Notes under the pieces: generated by a model
The model's input: only the letters and a program-made list of their open reading frames with translations
Told to the model about the DNA's origin: nothing
The model's database searches: none
Shown: positions 51,768 through 60,531 of the stretch, piece by piece
Layout: every line of letters begins with the position of its first letter
How positions within the stretch are numbered: the first letter of the stretch is position 1
Position numbers and translations under genes: made by a program
Assembly (NCBI GenBank): GCA_026708325.1
Contig: JAPOVC010000022.1
Location: 1 to 64,000, forward strand
Direction: 5' to 3'
Source of the DNA: Anaerolineaceae bacterium
Lineage (GTDB): Bacteria > Chloroflexota > Anaerolineae > Aggregatilineales > Phototrophicaceae
Length of the DNA stretch: 64,000 bases

Positions 51768-52838
51768 ATGAAGGGCCTGATCCTCAGTGGCGGCAGCGGT
51801 ACGCGTCTGCGTCCCCTGACTTACACCCGCGCCAAGCAACTCATTCCCGTCGCCAACAAGCCCATCCTGTTCCGGGTCATTGAGTCCCTGCGCGATGCCG
51901 GCGTGACCGATATCGGAGTCGTCATTGGCGCCACCGGGCCGGAGATCCGGGAAGCGCTGGGAAACGGCGACCACCTGGACGTACGCATCACCTGGATCCC
52001 GCAACGTAGCCCGGACGGCCTCGCCCACGCCGTACGCATCGCACATGATTTCCTTGGCGACCAACGTTTCGTCATGTTTCTGGGTGACAACGTGATTGAG
52101 GGCGGCATTGGCGGCCTGATTGAGGATTTCACCACCAACGACTGGAACAGCCAGATCGTGCTAAAGGAAGTGGCCGACCCGCGGGCCTACGGCGTCGCCA
52201 CCCTGCGACCGGACGGCAGCATCGAGCGCCTCGTCGAAAAGCCGGCACAACCACCCACGAATCTGGCGCTGGTCGGCATTTATATGTTCGACCATCACAT
52301 CCATCAGGCCGTCAGGGCCATTGAACCATCCGCGCGCGGCGAGCTGGAAATCACCGACGCCATTCAGTGGCTGATTGACGCCGGTTACCACGTCGCGCCG
52401 CACGTCCACGAGGGCTGGTGGATCGACACCGGCAAGGCGACCGACATGCTGGAAGCCAACAGTCACGCCCTCGCCGAACTCTTGCCGACCATCGCCCCGG
52501 ACTGCGTCATCGAAAACTCGGAAATCGATTCGCGCGTCAGTGTGCAGCCCGGAGCAAGAATACGCAACAGCGTTCTTCGCGGCCCCAGCATCGTCGGCTG
52601 CAACACTGTTGTTGAGAACAGTTTCATCGGCCCCTTCACCAGCATCTATCATGATGTATGCGTGCGAAACGCCGAAATCGAACGCAGCATCATTCTTGAG
52701 CACAGCAGCGTTTGCGATATCGCGGCCCGCCTGCAGGACACGCTGGTCGGGCGGCACGTTAGCGTCCGGCGCGCGGTCGGCAAGCCCCAGGCCCTGCGCA
52801 TGAACCTTGGAGACCACAGCAGCGTATGGATCCCGTAA
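51768..52838 (+). CDS. rmlA: glucose-1-phosphate thymidylyltransferase, long form with left-handed beta-helix
   Basis: 356 residues. Nucleotidyltransferase core: LILSGGSGTRLRPLTYTRAKQL, FLGDNVIEGG and GWWIDTGKATDML. From about 245 a hexapeptide beta-helix tail (CVIENSEIDSRVSV, ARIRNSVLRGPSIVG) marks the long RmlA/RfbA type common in Chloroflexota and archaea. It makes dTDP-glucose for the rhamnose branch; other sugar-1-phosphates are possible. ATG two bases after the previous stop, preceded by GGAG. Confidence 0.9.
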   Translation: MKGLILSGGSGTRLRPLTYTRAKQLIPVANKPILFRVIESLRDAGVTDIGVVIGATGPEIREALGNGDHLDVRITWIPQRSPDGLAHAVRIAHDFLGDQRFVMFLGDNVIEGGIGGLIEDFTTNDWNSQIVLKEVADPRAYGVATLRPDGSIERLVEKPAQPPTNLALVGIYMFDHHIHQAVRAIEPSARGELEITDAIQWLIDAGYHVAPHVHEGWWIDTGKATDMLEANSHALAELLPTIAPDCVIENSEIDSRVSVQPGARIRNSVLRGPSIVGCNTVVENSFIGPFTSIYHDVCVRNAEIERSIILEHSSVCDIAARLQDTLVGRHVSVRRAVGKPQALRMNLGDHSSVWIP

Positions 52839-53680
52839 TGACACCGGAAATCAGACTGATTGCCCTCGACCTTGACGGTACACTGCACGTCCATCGCAGC
52901 GGCGTGTCTCCAGTGAACCAGGCCGCCCTTCTTGCTGCGCGCAAGGCCGGCATTGAAATTGTGCTGGCTACCGGTAAAACTCGCGGCTCGGCACTCAATA
53001 TCATTGAGCAACTGGGTTTGACCTCGCCGGGCATCTTTGTCCAGGGGCTGGTCACCCACAATGGCGATGGCAGTATTCGCCACCAGCAATACCTTGACCG
53101 GGACCTGGGGAGGGAAGTTGTCGGGCTGGTCGATGAAGATATTTCCCTTATTGCCTATTCTGGCACGGACACCTGGGTCACCAGATACGACCGGAACATC
53201 GAATTGCTGTCCTGGGCTGGTGAACCCCGGCCAAAACTGTGTGACTCCCTCGCAGAGATGACCCGACACGTACCGATCAACAAGTTTGCAGCCATGGACG
53301 TCATGGACCCAGGCAAAATGAACGCCCTGCGCGCCAGACTGGAAGAGGCCCTCGGCGACCGCGCCCAGGTGCTGCAACCTGGCTTGACGATCATGGTTGA
53401 AGTGTTGCCGACGGGGACCAGCAAGGGCGCCGCCCTCGGCGCCTTGATTGAGGACATGGGGGTTGCGCCGGAACATGTCCTGGCCTGTGGCGACGGCGAA
53501 AACGACATCGAAATGCTGGAACTGGCCGGCATTGGCGTGGCGATGGGCAACGCCGACGAAAACGTTCAGGCAGCTGCGGACTTCGTTTCCCTACCCTATG
53601 ACCAGGATGGCGTGGCCCACGCGCTTTCGCACTTCATTCCTCACATTGTTCCGCCTGGCCTGCTGCAAGATGGCGACTGA
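52838..53680 (+). CDS. HAD-IIB (Cof-type) phosphatase
   Basis: 280 residues. Motif I ALDLDGTLHV, motif II VLATGKT, motif III Lys with GTSKGAALGAL, motif IV CGDGENDIEML; C2-type cap in the middle. Cof phosphatases act on sugar phosphates or nucleotides. It starts inside the rmlA stop (TAATG) and its stop overlaps rmlB (TGATG), so it is tightly built into the sugar-nucleotide operon. Confidence 0.88.
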   Translation: MTPEIRLIALDLDGTLHVHRSGVSPVNQAALLAARKAGIEIVLATGKTRGSALNIIEQLGLTSPGIFVQGLVTHNGDGSIRHQQYLDRDLGREVVGLVDEDISLIAYSGTDTWVTRYDRNIELLSWAGEPRPKLCDSLAEMTRHVPINKFAAMDVMDPGKMNALRARLEEALGDRAQVLQPGLTIMVEVLPTGTSKGAALGALIEDMGVAPEHVLACGDGENDIEMLELAGIGVAMGNADENVQAAADFVSLPYDQDGVAHALSHFIPHIVPPGLLQDGD

Positions 53681-54708
53681 TGAAGAATATTCTGGTCACG
53701 GGCGGCGCCGGTTTCATAGGCAGCGCCTTCGTGCGCCACATGGTCGCGCGTCACCCCGAACTCAACATCATCGTCCTTGACCTGCTGACCTACGCCGGCA
53801 ACCTGAACAACCTGCTGGCCGTCAGCGATGAGCCCAACTACCGCTTTGTACAGGGCGACATAGCCTCCCGGGCGGACTGCGCGAGGGCGCTGAAAGAATA
53901 CGCCATTGACACAGTCGTAAACTTTGCCGCGGAGAGCCACGTGGACCGCAGCATCCTGGAGCCGGACGCCTTCATTCGCAGCAACACGCTTGGAGTGAAT
54001 GTGCTGCTGGACGAGGCCTGCCGCGCCGGCATTGGTCGGTTCCTGCAGGTCTCGACCGACGAGGTTTACGGTGACGTTGCCCCCGGCGCTTTCTCGGTTG
54101 AGGATGACCCGATGCTGCCCAACAGTCCCTATTCGGCCAGCAAGGCGGGCGCGGAACTGTTGGTGCGGGCCTGGCACGTCACCCATGGCCTGGATACCGT
54201 CATCACGCGCGGCAGCAACACCTTCGGGCCCTACCAGTACCCGGAAAAGCTGATGCCCTTCTTTATCACCGAGGCCATTGACGGGCAGCCCCTGCCACTC
54301 TACGGCGACGGTCAGCAACAGCGGGACTGGCTCTACGTTGATGATCATGCCAGGGGCGTCGCCTGCGCCCTGTTCAGGGGCGAAAGCGGTCAGGTCTACA
54401 ACATCGCCGGTGAACACCAGGCGCGCAACGTGGACGTCACCCATCGAATTCTTGACCTCCTTGAGAGACCGGCGTCGCTGATCCGCCACGTGCCGGACCG
54501 CGCAGGTCATGACCTGCGCTATGCAATGCGCTGTGAACGCCTCAAAACGCTCGGCTGGCAATGCGAGCACAACTTCGTGGAAGCCGCCGCTACGACGGTG
54601 CGCTGGTTTCAGGAGAACGAGTGGTGGTGGCGCCCCATCAAGTCCGGGGACTGGCGGGACTGGTATAAACGCCAGTACGCCGACCGTCTGGCCGCCGCCG
54701 ACGGCTGA
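53680..54708 (+). CDS. rmlB: dTDP-glucose 4,6-dehydratase
   Basis: 342-residue extended SDR. TGGAGFIGSAF at the NAD site, NFAAESHVDRSI, catalytic region VSTDEVYGD and YSASKAGAE, and RGSNTFGPYQYPEKLMP are RmlB hallmarks. Product is dTDP-4-keto-6-deoxyglucose. It is followed by a 59-base gap with a second possible promoter before rmlD. Confidence 0.94.
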   Translation: MKNILVTGGAGFIGSAFVRHMVARHPELNIIVLDLLTYAGNLNNLLAVSDEPNYRFVQGDIASRADCARALKEYAIDTVVNFAAESHVDRSILEPDAFIRSNTLGVNVLLDEACRAGIGRFLQVSTDEVYGDVAPGAFSVEDDPMLPNSPYSASKAGAELLVRAWHVTHGLDTVITRGSNTFGPYQYPEKLMPFFITEAIDGQPLPLYGDGQQQRDWLYVDDHARGVACALFRGESGQVYNIAGEHQARNVDVTHRILDLLERPASLIRHVPDRAGHDLRYAMRCERLKTLGWQCEHNFVEAAATTVRWFQENEWWWRPIKSGDWRDWYKRQYADRLAAADG

Positions 54709-54734
54709 AAGACTGCCATGCCTCGCGCCGCCCG

Positions 54735-54743
54735 TGCTAAAAT
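54735..54743 (+). promoter_or_regulatory. possible internal promoter before rmlD
   Basis: Extended -10 TGcTAAAAT ends at 54743, 24 bases before the rmlD ATG. The best -35 is weak (CTGCCA at 54713-54718, 19-bp spacer). Confidence 0.35.
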
Positions 54744-54767
54744 GCCGCCAGTTAAGGCGGGATTGGC

Positions 54768-55634
54768 ATGCGAATTCTGGTAACAGGCGCTGCCGGCAAT
54801 CTTGGCGGCCTTCTGCTTCAGGACCTGGCCCGGGCGGGCCACGACGTCCTGGGCGCTGACATTGTGGGCCACGATGTTCTGAATCTGGACATCTGCGACT
54901 ACTCCGCCACGCGGCGCCTGCTGCAGGAAAACAGACCCCGGCTTGTCATCCACGCCGCTGCCTGGACCGACGTGGATGCTTGCGCCCGAGAGCCGGAGCG
55001 CGCGTTGCAAATCAATGGATTCGGGACGCAAAACGTCGCCCTCGCCGCGACAGAAGTGGACGCCGAGGTCCTTTACATCAGTACCAATGAAGTTTTCTCG
55101 GGGCGCGACCGTCAGCCACTGGACGAATTCGCCGCGCCCGCGCCTGGCAACCCTTACGGCTACAGCAAACACGCCGGAGAACTGGCGCTTGCCGCGCACT
55201 GCCCAGGCCACACTGTCGTGCGCACGGCCTGGCTCTTCGCCCATGGCGGACGCAATTTCATCCAGGCGATCCTGGGCGCTGCGCGCGCCGGCAAGCCCCT
55301 GCGCGTCGTCAGCAACGAGGTCGCCAACCCGACCTATACCAATGACCTGTCCGCCGCGCTGGTCCGTCTCGTCGACACGGGGCGCCGCGGCACTTACCAT
55401 TTCGTCAACGAAGGCGCTTGCTCGCGCTTCCAGTTCGCCCGCTATGTTCTGGATCGCAGCGGCTACCCGGACACGCCGATTGAGTCGATCAGCAGCCACC
55501 AATGGCCTCGTCCGGGTTCGCCCCCGGAACACGCGGCCCTGACCAATGGCGCCGGGCGTCTCCTGGGAATCACGCTTCGACCCTGGCGGGATGCGGTCGA
55601 CGCCTTTCTCGCGCAGGAGGGCTGGCTGTCATGA
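54768..55634 (+). CDS. rmlD: dTDP-4-dehydrorhamnose reductase
   Basis: 288-residue SDR. VTGAAGNLGGLL, HAAAWTDVDACAREPERALQIN, ISTNEVFSG, YGYSKHAGE and RTAWLFAHGGRNF match RmlD, the last step to dTDP-L-rhamnose. No RmlC epimerase is encoded in the cluster. Its stop overlaps the next gene as ATGA. Confidence 0.93.
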   Translation: MRILVTGAAGNLGGLLLQDLARAGHDVLGADIVGHDVLNLDICDYSATRRLLQENRPRLVIHAAAWTDVDACAREPERALQINGFGTQNVALAATEVDAEVLYISTNEVFSGRDRQPLDEFAAPAPGNPYGYSKHAGELALAAHCPGHTVVRTAWLFAHGGRNFIQAILGAARAGKPLRVVSNEVANPTYTNDLSAALVRLVDTGRRGTYHFVNEGACSRFQFARYVLDRSGYPDTPIESISSHQWPRPGSPPEHAALTNGAGRLLGITLRPWRDAVDAFLAQEGWLS

Positions 55635-56602
55635 GCCCGACTGACGGTTCCGGCCCGCTGCTCTCGGTCGTCATCCCAAACTGGAACGGCGCGCACTTCC
55701 TTCCGACCTGCCTGGACTCCCTCACCCGCCAGAGCTGGCCCGCGCTGGAGACCATCGCGGTAGACAATGCCTCCACGGACAACTCCCGCGACCTGTTGCG
55801 CCGCGACTATCCCTCCGTGCAACTGATCGAATTGTCGCAAAACAACGGCTTCACCGGCGCCTGCAACGCCGGGCTGCGCGTTGCCCGGGGCGAACTGGTC
55901 GCCCTGCTCAACAACGACACCGAAGTCCATCCGGAATGGGCATTCGAGGTGGTGGCGGCCTTCCGGCGCCATCCCCGGGCTGGAGCGGTGGCCAGCAAAA
56001 TGCTGCTCTTCGACCGGCGCGACCACCTGCACACGGCCGGGGACTGCTTTTCGCTGGATGGCCGGGCCAGCAACCGCGGCGTCTGGCAACGGGACTGCGG
56101 TCAGTTTGAAAGCGAAGAGTATGTCTTCAGCGCCTGTGGTGGCGCGGCCGTTTACCGCCGCCGCATGCTGGACCAGATCGGTCTGCTGGACGACGATTTC
56201 TTCTTTTCCTGCGAGGACGTTGACCTCGGCTGGCGCGCCCAACTGGCCGGCTGGCGTTGTATCTACACGCCGCGCGCCATCGTGTATCACCACCTGTCGG
56301 CGACGGGCGGCGGCGTCACGGCGAGTTACTACGACGGACGAAATCTGATCTATCTGCTAGCCAAGAATTACCCCGCCGACCTTTGGCGACTCTATGGGCG
56401 AAGGGTGTTGCGCGCCCAGTGGGGTCTTCTGCGTGAAGCGCTCGCGGCCTGGCGCGGTGCGGAAGCCCGGGCGCGCCTGCGCGGCATGCTGGCCGGTCTG
56501 ATGGGTCTGCCGCGCATGTTACGCAAGCGCTCGGCAATTCAGGCCAGCCGCCAGGTCTCCCGGCAATACCTGGAGGAATTGCTGGGGGAGAGCGTTTCAT
56601 GA
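55631..56602 (+). CDS. family 2 glycosyltransferase, rhamnosyltransferase-like
   Basis: 323 residues. GT-A core: LSVVIPNWNGAHFL, TIAVDNASTDNSRDLL, NNDTEVHPEW (DxD-like), FFFSCEDVDLGWRAQLAG (catalytic ED). The WbbL-like layout and the rml genes suggest transfer of rhamnose to a lipid-linked acceptor. A basic C-terminal tail without clear membrane helices implies peripheral attachment. Start ATG 55631 overlaps rmlD. Confidence 0.88.
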   Translation: MSPTDGSGPLLSVVIPNWNGAHFLPTCLDSLTRQSWPALETIAVDNASTDNSRDLLRRDYPSVQLIELSQNNGFTGACNAGLRVARGELVALLNNDTEVHPEWAFEVVAAFRRHPRAGAVASKMLLFDRRDHLHTAGDCFSLDGRASNRGVWQRDCGQFESEEYVFSACGGAAVYRRRMLDQIGLLDDDFFFSCEDVDLGWRAQLAGWRCIYTPRAIVYHHLSATGGGVTASYYDGRNLIYLLAKNYPADLWRLYGRRVLRAQWGLLREALAAWRGAEARARLRGMLAGLMGLPRMLRKRSAIQASRQVSRQYLEELLGESVS

Positions 56603-57357
56603 AGGACAGGAACGGGGCGGATTCCGGCAACACGCTGCTCTCCATCATTATTCCGGCCTACAACGAGGAATCGCGGCTGCCCGCCAGTCTGGCAAAGATC
56701 GATGCCTACCTGCAGGAGCAACCTTACGAAGCCGAAGTAATCGTCGTGGACAACGGCAGTACGGACCGCACGGTCGCCGTGGCCAGCGAATTCACCGCGA
56801 CCCGTCCCTGGGCCCGGGTCATCAGGGCCGCCGTCCGTGGGAAGGGACTGGCGGTCAAGGTCGGCATGCAGGCGGCCCTGGGCGAGTACCGTTTCATTTG
56901 CGACGCCGATCTTTCGATGCCGATCGAGGAGATTGCCCGCTTTCTTCCTCCCCATGGCGTTGGTTTCGACGTCCAGATCGCCACGCGTGAAGGGCGGGAA
57001 GCGCGGCGCATTGGCGAACCCTTTCACCGGCATCTGATGGGACGTGTTTTCAACCGCATCATCCAGTGGACGGCCTTGCCTGGCCTGCAGGACACGCAGT
57101 GCGGCTTCAAGATGTTTGGCCGAAGAGCGGCCGAGGACCTGTTCAGCGTTCAGCAGATGGTGGGCATAGGCTTTGACGTCGAACTGCTCTTCATTGCCCG
57201 CAAACGCGGTTATCGAATCCGCGAAGTCCCCATCACATGGTATTTCGATGCCGACAGTCGCATGCGCCTGATCTACGACTCGCTCTACATCCTGTTGGAG
57301 ATTCAACAGATTCACCGCAACTGGCAGCGCGGTTTCTATGCCCGGCCTGGGTCATGA
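56599..57357 (+). CDS. family 2 glycosyltransferase, DPG/Alg5-like
   Basis: 252 residues. SIIIPAYNEESRLP, VIVVDNGSTDRTV, CDADLSMPIEE (DxD), DTQCGFKMFGR and ITWYFDADSRMR are characteristic of dolichyl/polyprenyl-phosphate glucose synthases (Alg5/DPG group). It probably charges polyprenyl phosphate with a sugar. ATGA overlap with the upstream gene and a 20-base overlap with rnhB downstream. Confidence 0.88.
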   Translation: MKDRNGADSGNTLLSIIIPAYNEESRLPASLAKIDAYLQEQPYEAEVIVVDNGSTDRTVAVASEFTATRPWARVIRAAVRGKGLAVKVGMQAALGEYRFICDADLSMPIEEIARFLPPHGVGFDVQIATREGREARRIGEPFHRHLMGRVFNRIIQWTALPGLQDTQCGFKMFGRRAAEDLFSVQQMVGIGFDVELLFIARKRGYRIREVPITWYFDADSRMRLIYDSLYILLEIQQIHRNWQRGFYARPGS

Positions 57358-57991
57358 ACGTCGCCTGCAGGGCGCCGGATTTCACCATATCCTCGCCATG
57401 GACGAAGCCGGACGGGGCGCCTGGGCCGGCCCGCTCTGCGTGGGCGCGGTCTGTCTTCCGCCCGGGCGGGCGGGTTTGCGACAGTCACTGGCGGACGTTC
57501 GCGACAGCAAGGTGATGAGCCCGGGCCAGCGGGAGGCAGCCAGGGTCGTGATCATGAGCGTGGCCTGGACCTGGGGACTCGGTCAGGCCAGCAATACAGA
57601 AATCGACGAAGGTGGCATTGAAAAGGCGACCACGCTCGCCATGCGGCGGGCCCTGGACGACGCCTGCCGGCGTCGGCCGGGTTTCGAGCCCGACTGCCTG
57701 CTGCTGGATGCGCTGGTCTGGCCCGAGGCGCTCTCGCGCTACCCCCAGGTCACAATGATCGATGGCGACGCCCGGTCCCTGAGCATTGCGGCGGCCAGCG
57801 TCCTCGCCAAGACATGGCGCGACGAACAGATGCGTACGCTGGCGCAGGACTTCCCGGCCTACGGCTTCGGGCGCCACAAGGGCTATGGGACAGCGACACA
57901 TCGAGCCGCCCTAGATGCCCACGGCCCCTCGCCGCTGCATCGGCGTAGCTACCAGCCGCTGCGAGAGATGCCAAACGGGCAACAACCGTGA
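57338..57991 (+). CDS. rnhB: ribonuclease HII
   Basis: 217 residues. HILAMDEAGRGAWAGP supplies the first two catalytic acids (GxDEAGRG with Met for the Gly-Val step), RDSKVMSPGQRE and DALVW plus TMIDGDARSLSIAAASVLAKTWRD give the rest. It removes ribonucleotides from DNA. It sits between glycosyltransferase genes with overlaps on both sides, the only housekeeping enzyme inside the polysaccharide cluster. Confidence 0.92.
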   Translation: MPGLGHERRLQGAGFHHILAMDEAGRGAWAGPLCVGAVCLPPGRAGLRQSLADVRDSKVMSPGQREAARVVIMSVAWTWGLGQASNTEIDEGGIEKATTLAMRRALDDACRRRPGFEPDCLLLDALVWPEALSRYPQVTMIDGDARSLSIAAASVLAKTWRDEQMRTLAQDFPAYGFGRHKGYGTATHRAALDAHGPSPLHRRSYQPLREMPNGQQP

Positions 57992-59121
57992 AAATCGCGT
58001 TGGTGCACGACTGGCTGAACCAGGTTGGTGGCGCAGAAGACGTGCTGGCCGCCTTGCTGGAAATCTGGCCGGAGAGCCCGGTCTACACCAGCATCCACGA
58101 ACCCGATGTCATGCCTGCTGCCATCAACGCGGCGGATGTCCGCACGCTTTGGCTGGACCGGCTGCCGGGCATCCATCGTCATCATCAGCCTTTCCTGCCT
58201 CTGTATCCCCTGGCCTGGTCCGGCCTGCGCCTGAGGGACCAGGACGTCATACTCAGTAACAAGAGCGGCTTCTGCACGGCCCTGCGGCATGACGAAGCAA
58301 CGCTACACATTTGCTATTGCCTCACGCCCACGCGCTACCTGTGGCAACTGGAGGAATACATCGAACGCGAACGCCTGGGCGCCGCGTGGCGTCATGCCCT
58401 GCGTCCCCTGGTCGCCCTGTTGCGCCGCCAGGATTACGCTGCGGCGCAGCGCATTCATCACTTCATCGCCATCTCCAGCGCTGTACGGCAGCGCATCAGG
58501 CACTGTTACGGCCGCGATTCGATCGTCATCCACCCGCCCGTGGATACGCAGCGCTTTCGCCCGGTCCCGCGCCACGACGACTATCTCCTGACTGTCGCGC
58601 GACTGGTGCCCTACAAGCGCATTGACCTCGCCGTGCAGGCCGCCACCCGTCTGAATCTCCCGCTCAAGGTGGGGGGCAGCGGCCGCGACCTGGACCGATT
58701 GCGCGCCATGGCCGGGCCGACCGTGGAATTCCTGGGATACGTCCCGGATGAACAACTGCCGGAATTGATGGCGCGTTGTCGCGCCTTTCTGTTTCCCGGG
58801 CACGAGGACTTCGGTATCACGCCAGTGCAGGCCCAGGCCGCCGGCCGACCGGTCATCGCCTACGGCGCCGGAGGCGCGCTGGATACCGTCGTACCCGGCC
58901 TCAGCGGCGAACTGTTTCACGAACAGACTGTCGCTGCGTTGAGCACTGCGCTGGCGAATCTGGATGGCTCCCGCTACGATAGCCAGGCCATTCGCATGCA
59001 CGCCCTGCGCTTCGATACGCGTGTCTTTCACCGGAAGATGCGCGCATTTGTCGAACAGGCCCTGGCCGCTTTTCGCAGGCGTGAGCCCATGGAATGGCGC
59101 GATCCCTGTGAATCCGGGTGA
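57988..59121 (+). CDS. family 4 glycosyltransferase
   Basis: 377 residues, GT-B fold. N-terminal IALVHDWLNQVGGAEDVLAAL, C-terminal LTVARLVPYKRIDLAVQAA, and the EX7E region PGHEDFGITPVQAQAAGRP identify a retaining GT4, often a mannosyl- or glucosyltransferase of polysaccharide repeat assembly. GTG start overlaps the rnhB stop (GTGA). Confidence 0.9.
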   Translation: MKIALVHDWLNQVGGAEDVLAALLEIWPESPVYTSIHEPDVMPAAINAADVRTLWLDRLPGIHRHHQPFLPLYPLAWSGLRLRDQDVILSNKSGFCTALRHDEATLHICYCLTPTRYLWQLEEYIERERLGAAWRHALRPLVALLRRQDYAAAQRIHHFIAISSAVRQRIRHCYGRDSIVIHPPVDTQRFRPVPRHDDYLLTVARLVPYKRIDLAVQAATRLNLPLKVGGSGRDLDRLRAMAGPTVEFLGYVPDEQLPELMARCRAFLFPGHEDFGITPVQAQAAGRPVIAYGAGGALDTVVPGLSGELFHEQTVAALSTALANLDGSRYDSQAIRMHALRFDTRVFHRKMRAFVEQALAAFRRREPMEWRDPCESG

Positions 59122-59125
59122 GTCG

Positions 59126-59797
59126 ATGGAACTGCGAGCAATCGTGGATGTGTTGCGACGCTGGTGGTGGCTGGTCGCCATACCCACGTTGATGGCCGGA
59201 ATCGCTACGCTCCCTGCCCTGCCGGAAGTGAGCAAGAGCAGCAGTGGCTATGGCACCGTGATCCATTTCACTGCCGCCCAGCAGTCCACTGAAGCCCTGC
59301 CCGCCGACAGCGGGCTGGAGGACGTCTGGCTTGCTTCCGAGCTGGCCGTACACGCCATAGCCGCCTGGGCCCGCACAGAAAGCTTCCGCAGGGAACTGGA
59401 AGCGGCCCCAGGTGTCGAAAGCGGCGACATGGCGGCGCTGGCCATCGCGTCGGACAATCATCGCAGCATCGGCCAACTTTTTCTGAACCATCCTGACCCG
59501 CAGTCCCTCCTGCGGATTGCCACGGCGACGGCAGAGGTATTGCAAAACACGAGCCGCAACTATTTCCCGCAGTTCGCCGAAGATTCGGCTGCGGTCAGCA
59601 TGCTGGATGCCCCGACCATCGCCCCGGCAGCGGTTCCGCTGGGCCAGCGTCTGGCCCCGTTGCTGCGCGTTGCCCTGGGGCTGGTTACGGGGCTCATCCT
59701 GCTGATGGCAGCTCATACTTTCGACCCCGCCCTGCGCACACGTGAAGACCTTGAGACGCTTGGTCTGCCCGTGGTCGCGACGCTCCCGCGCAAATGA
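59126..59797 (+). CDS. second Wzz-like membrane protein
   Basis: 223 residues with the same plan as the protein encoded at 50435: helix near 13-30 (VLRRWWWLVAIPTLMAGIATL), a soluble loop, then a second helix near 180-198 (PLLRVALGLVTGLILLMAAH) and a short tail TREDLETLGLPVVATLPRK that resembles the end of chain-length regulators preceding a kinase. No kinase follows. ATG 59126 is four bases after the GT4 stop. Confidence 0.82.
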   Translation: MELRAIVDVLRRWWWLVAIPTLMAGIATLPALPEVSKSSSGYGTVIHFTAAQQSTEALPADSGLEDVWLASELAVHAIAAWARTESFRRELEAAPGVESGDMAALAIASDNHRSIGQLFLNHPDPQSLLRIATATAEVLQNTSRNYFPQFAEDSAAVSMLDAPTIAPAAVPLGQRLAPLLRVALGLVTGLILLMAAHTFDPALRTREDLETLGLPVVATLPRK

Positions 59798-59801
59798 AGT
59801 C

Positions 59802-60431
59802 TCAATCGGCAAGCGGGCGCAATATGGCGCGTACGGGGGAGGCGCAGGCGCCTTCCAGCCGCAGCGGCAGGGCTACCAGCTCGTAATCGCCATCCGGCAC
59901 GTCGCTCAGCCAAAGACTTTCCAGGGTGACGATGCCGTGTCGCCGCAAGGCATGATGCCCCGGCAGGGTTTCGCTGTCGCCCGCGTCCACCGAAGGGGAA
60001 TCAAGGCCCAAAAGACGCAACCCGCCTTTCGCCAGCTGCCCGATCAGGGCTTCGCCAGGCCAGGGCCAGGTCTGCGGCCACTGGTCTTCCGGCAGTTGAC
60101 TGACCTCGCTGCGAATCAATAGTCGTTCAATCCCGGCCAGCGAGACATGCGCCAAATCTGCCGGCGCCAGCGGTCCGTCCTGACGCGATACCGTCAGCAG
60201 GCGCGCGGGCCCGATACACGCTGCGAGGGGCATGCCGGCGGCCGCCGCGCCTTCATCGTCGCAATGATACCAGGCATCCCTGTGCGTGCCCAGGTGCAGC
60301 GTGGCCTCCATCGCCGTCAGGTTGACGGCTGCCCCTTCGCTTTTGCGCATGGAGTGGCGCAGTCGGTACGGCTGGTCCCCTGGCCACACCGCCGTGTTCT
60401 CATGGACCCGGCGCGTGATGTCATGGATCAC
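59802..60431 (-). CDS. cyclase family protein (kynurenine formamidase-like metal hydrolase)
   Basis: 209 residues. The family metal motif is present as LHLGTHRDAWYHCDDEG (HxGTHxDxxxH), with WPGDQPYR before and LGLDSPSVD plus LPGHHALRRHGIVTLESLW after it. Related enzymes hydrolyse N-formylkynurenine or other amides and lactones. GTG at 60431 with GGAGG six bases upstream is chosen; an antisense-type extension continues much further without homology. It converges with the second Wzz-like gene. Confidence 0.87.
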   Translation of the reverse strand: MIHDITRRVHENTAVWPGDQPYRLRHSMRKSEGAAVNLTAMEATLHLGTHRDAWYHCDDEGAAAAGMPLAACIGPARLLTVSRQDGPLAPADLAHVSLAGIERLLIRSEVSQLPEDQWPQTWPWPGEALIGQLAKGGLRLLGLDSPSVDAGDSETLPGHHALRRHGIVTLESLWLSDVPDGDYELVALPLRLEGACASPVRAILRPLAD

Positions 60432-60531
60432 AGTACCCCTCCCCACATGTGCAATCCGGGCAAGAGTCGGACTCACTTCAGACCGCCAGCAGTCAGACCA
60501 TTGCGATCCGCTTGACTTGACGGGATGGAAA

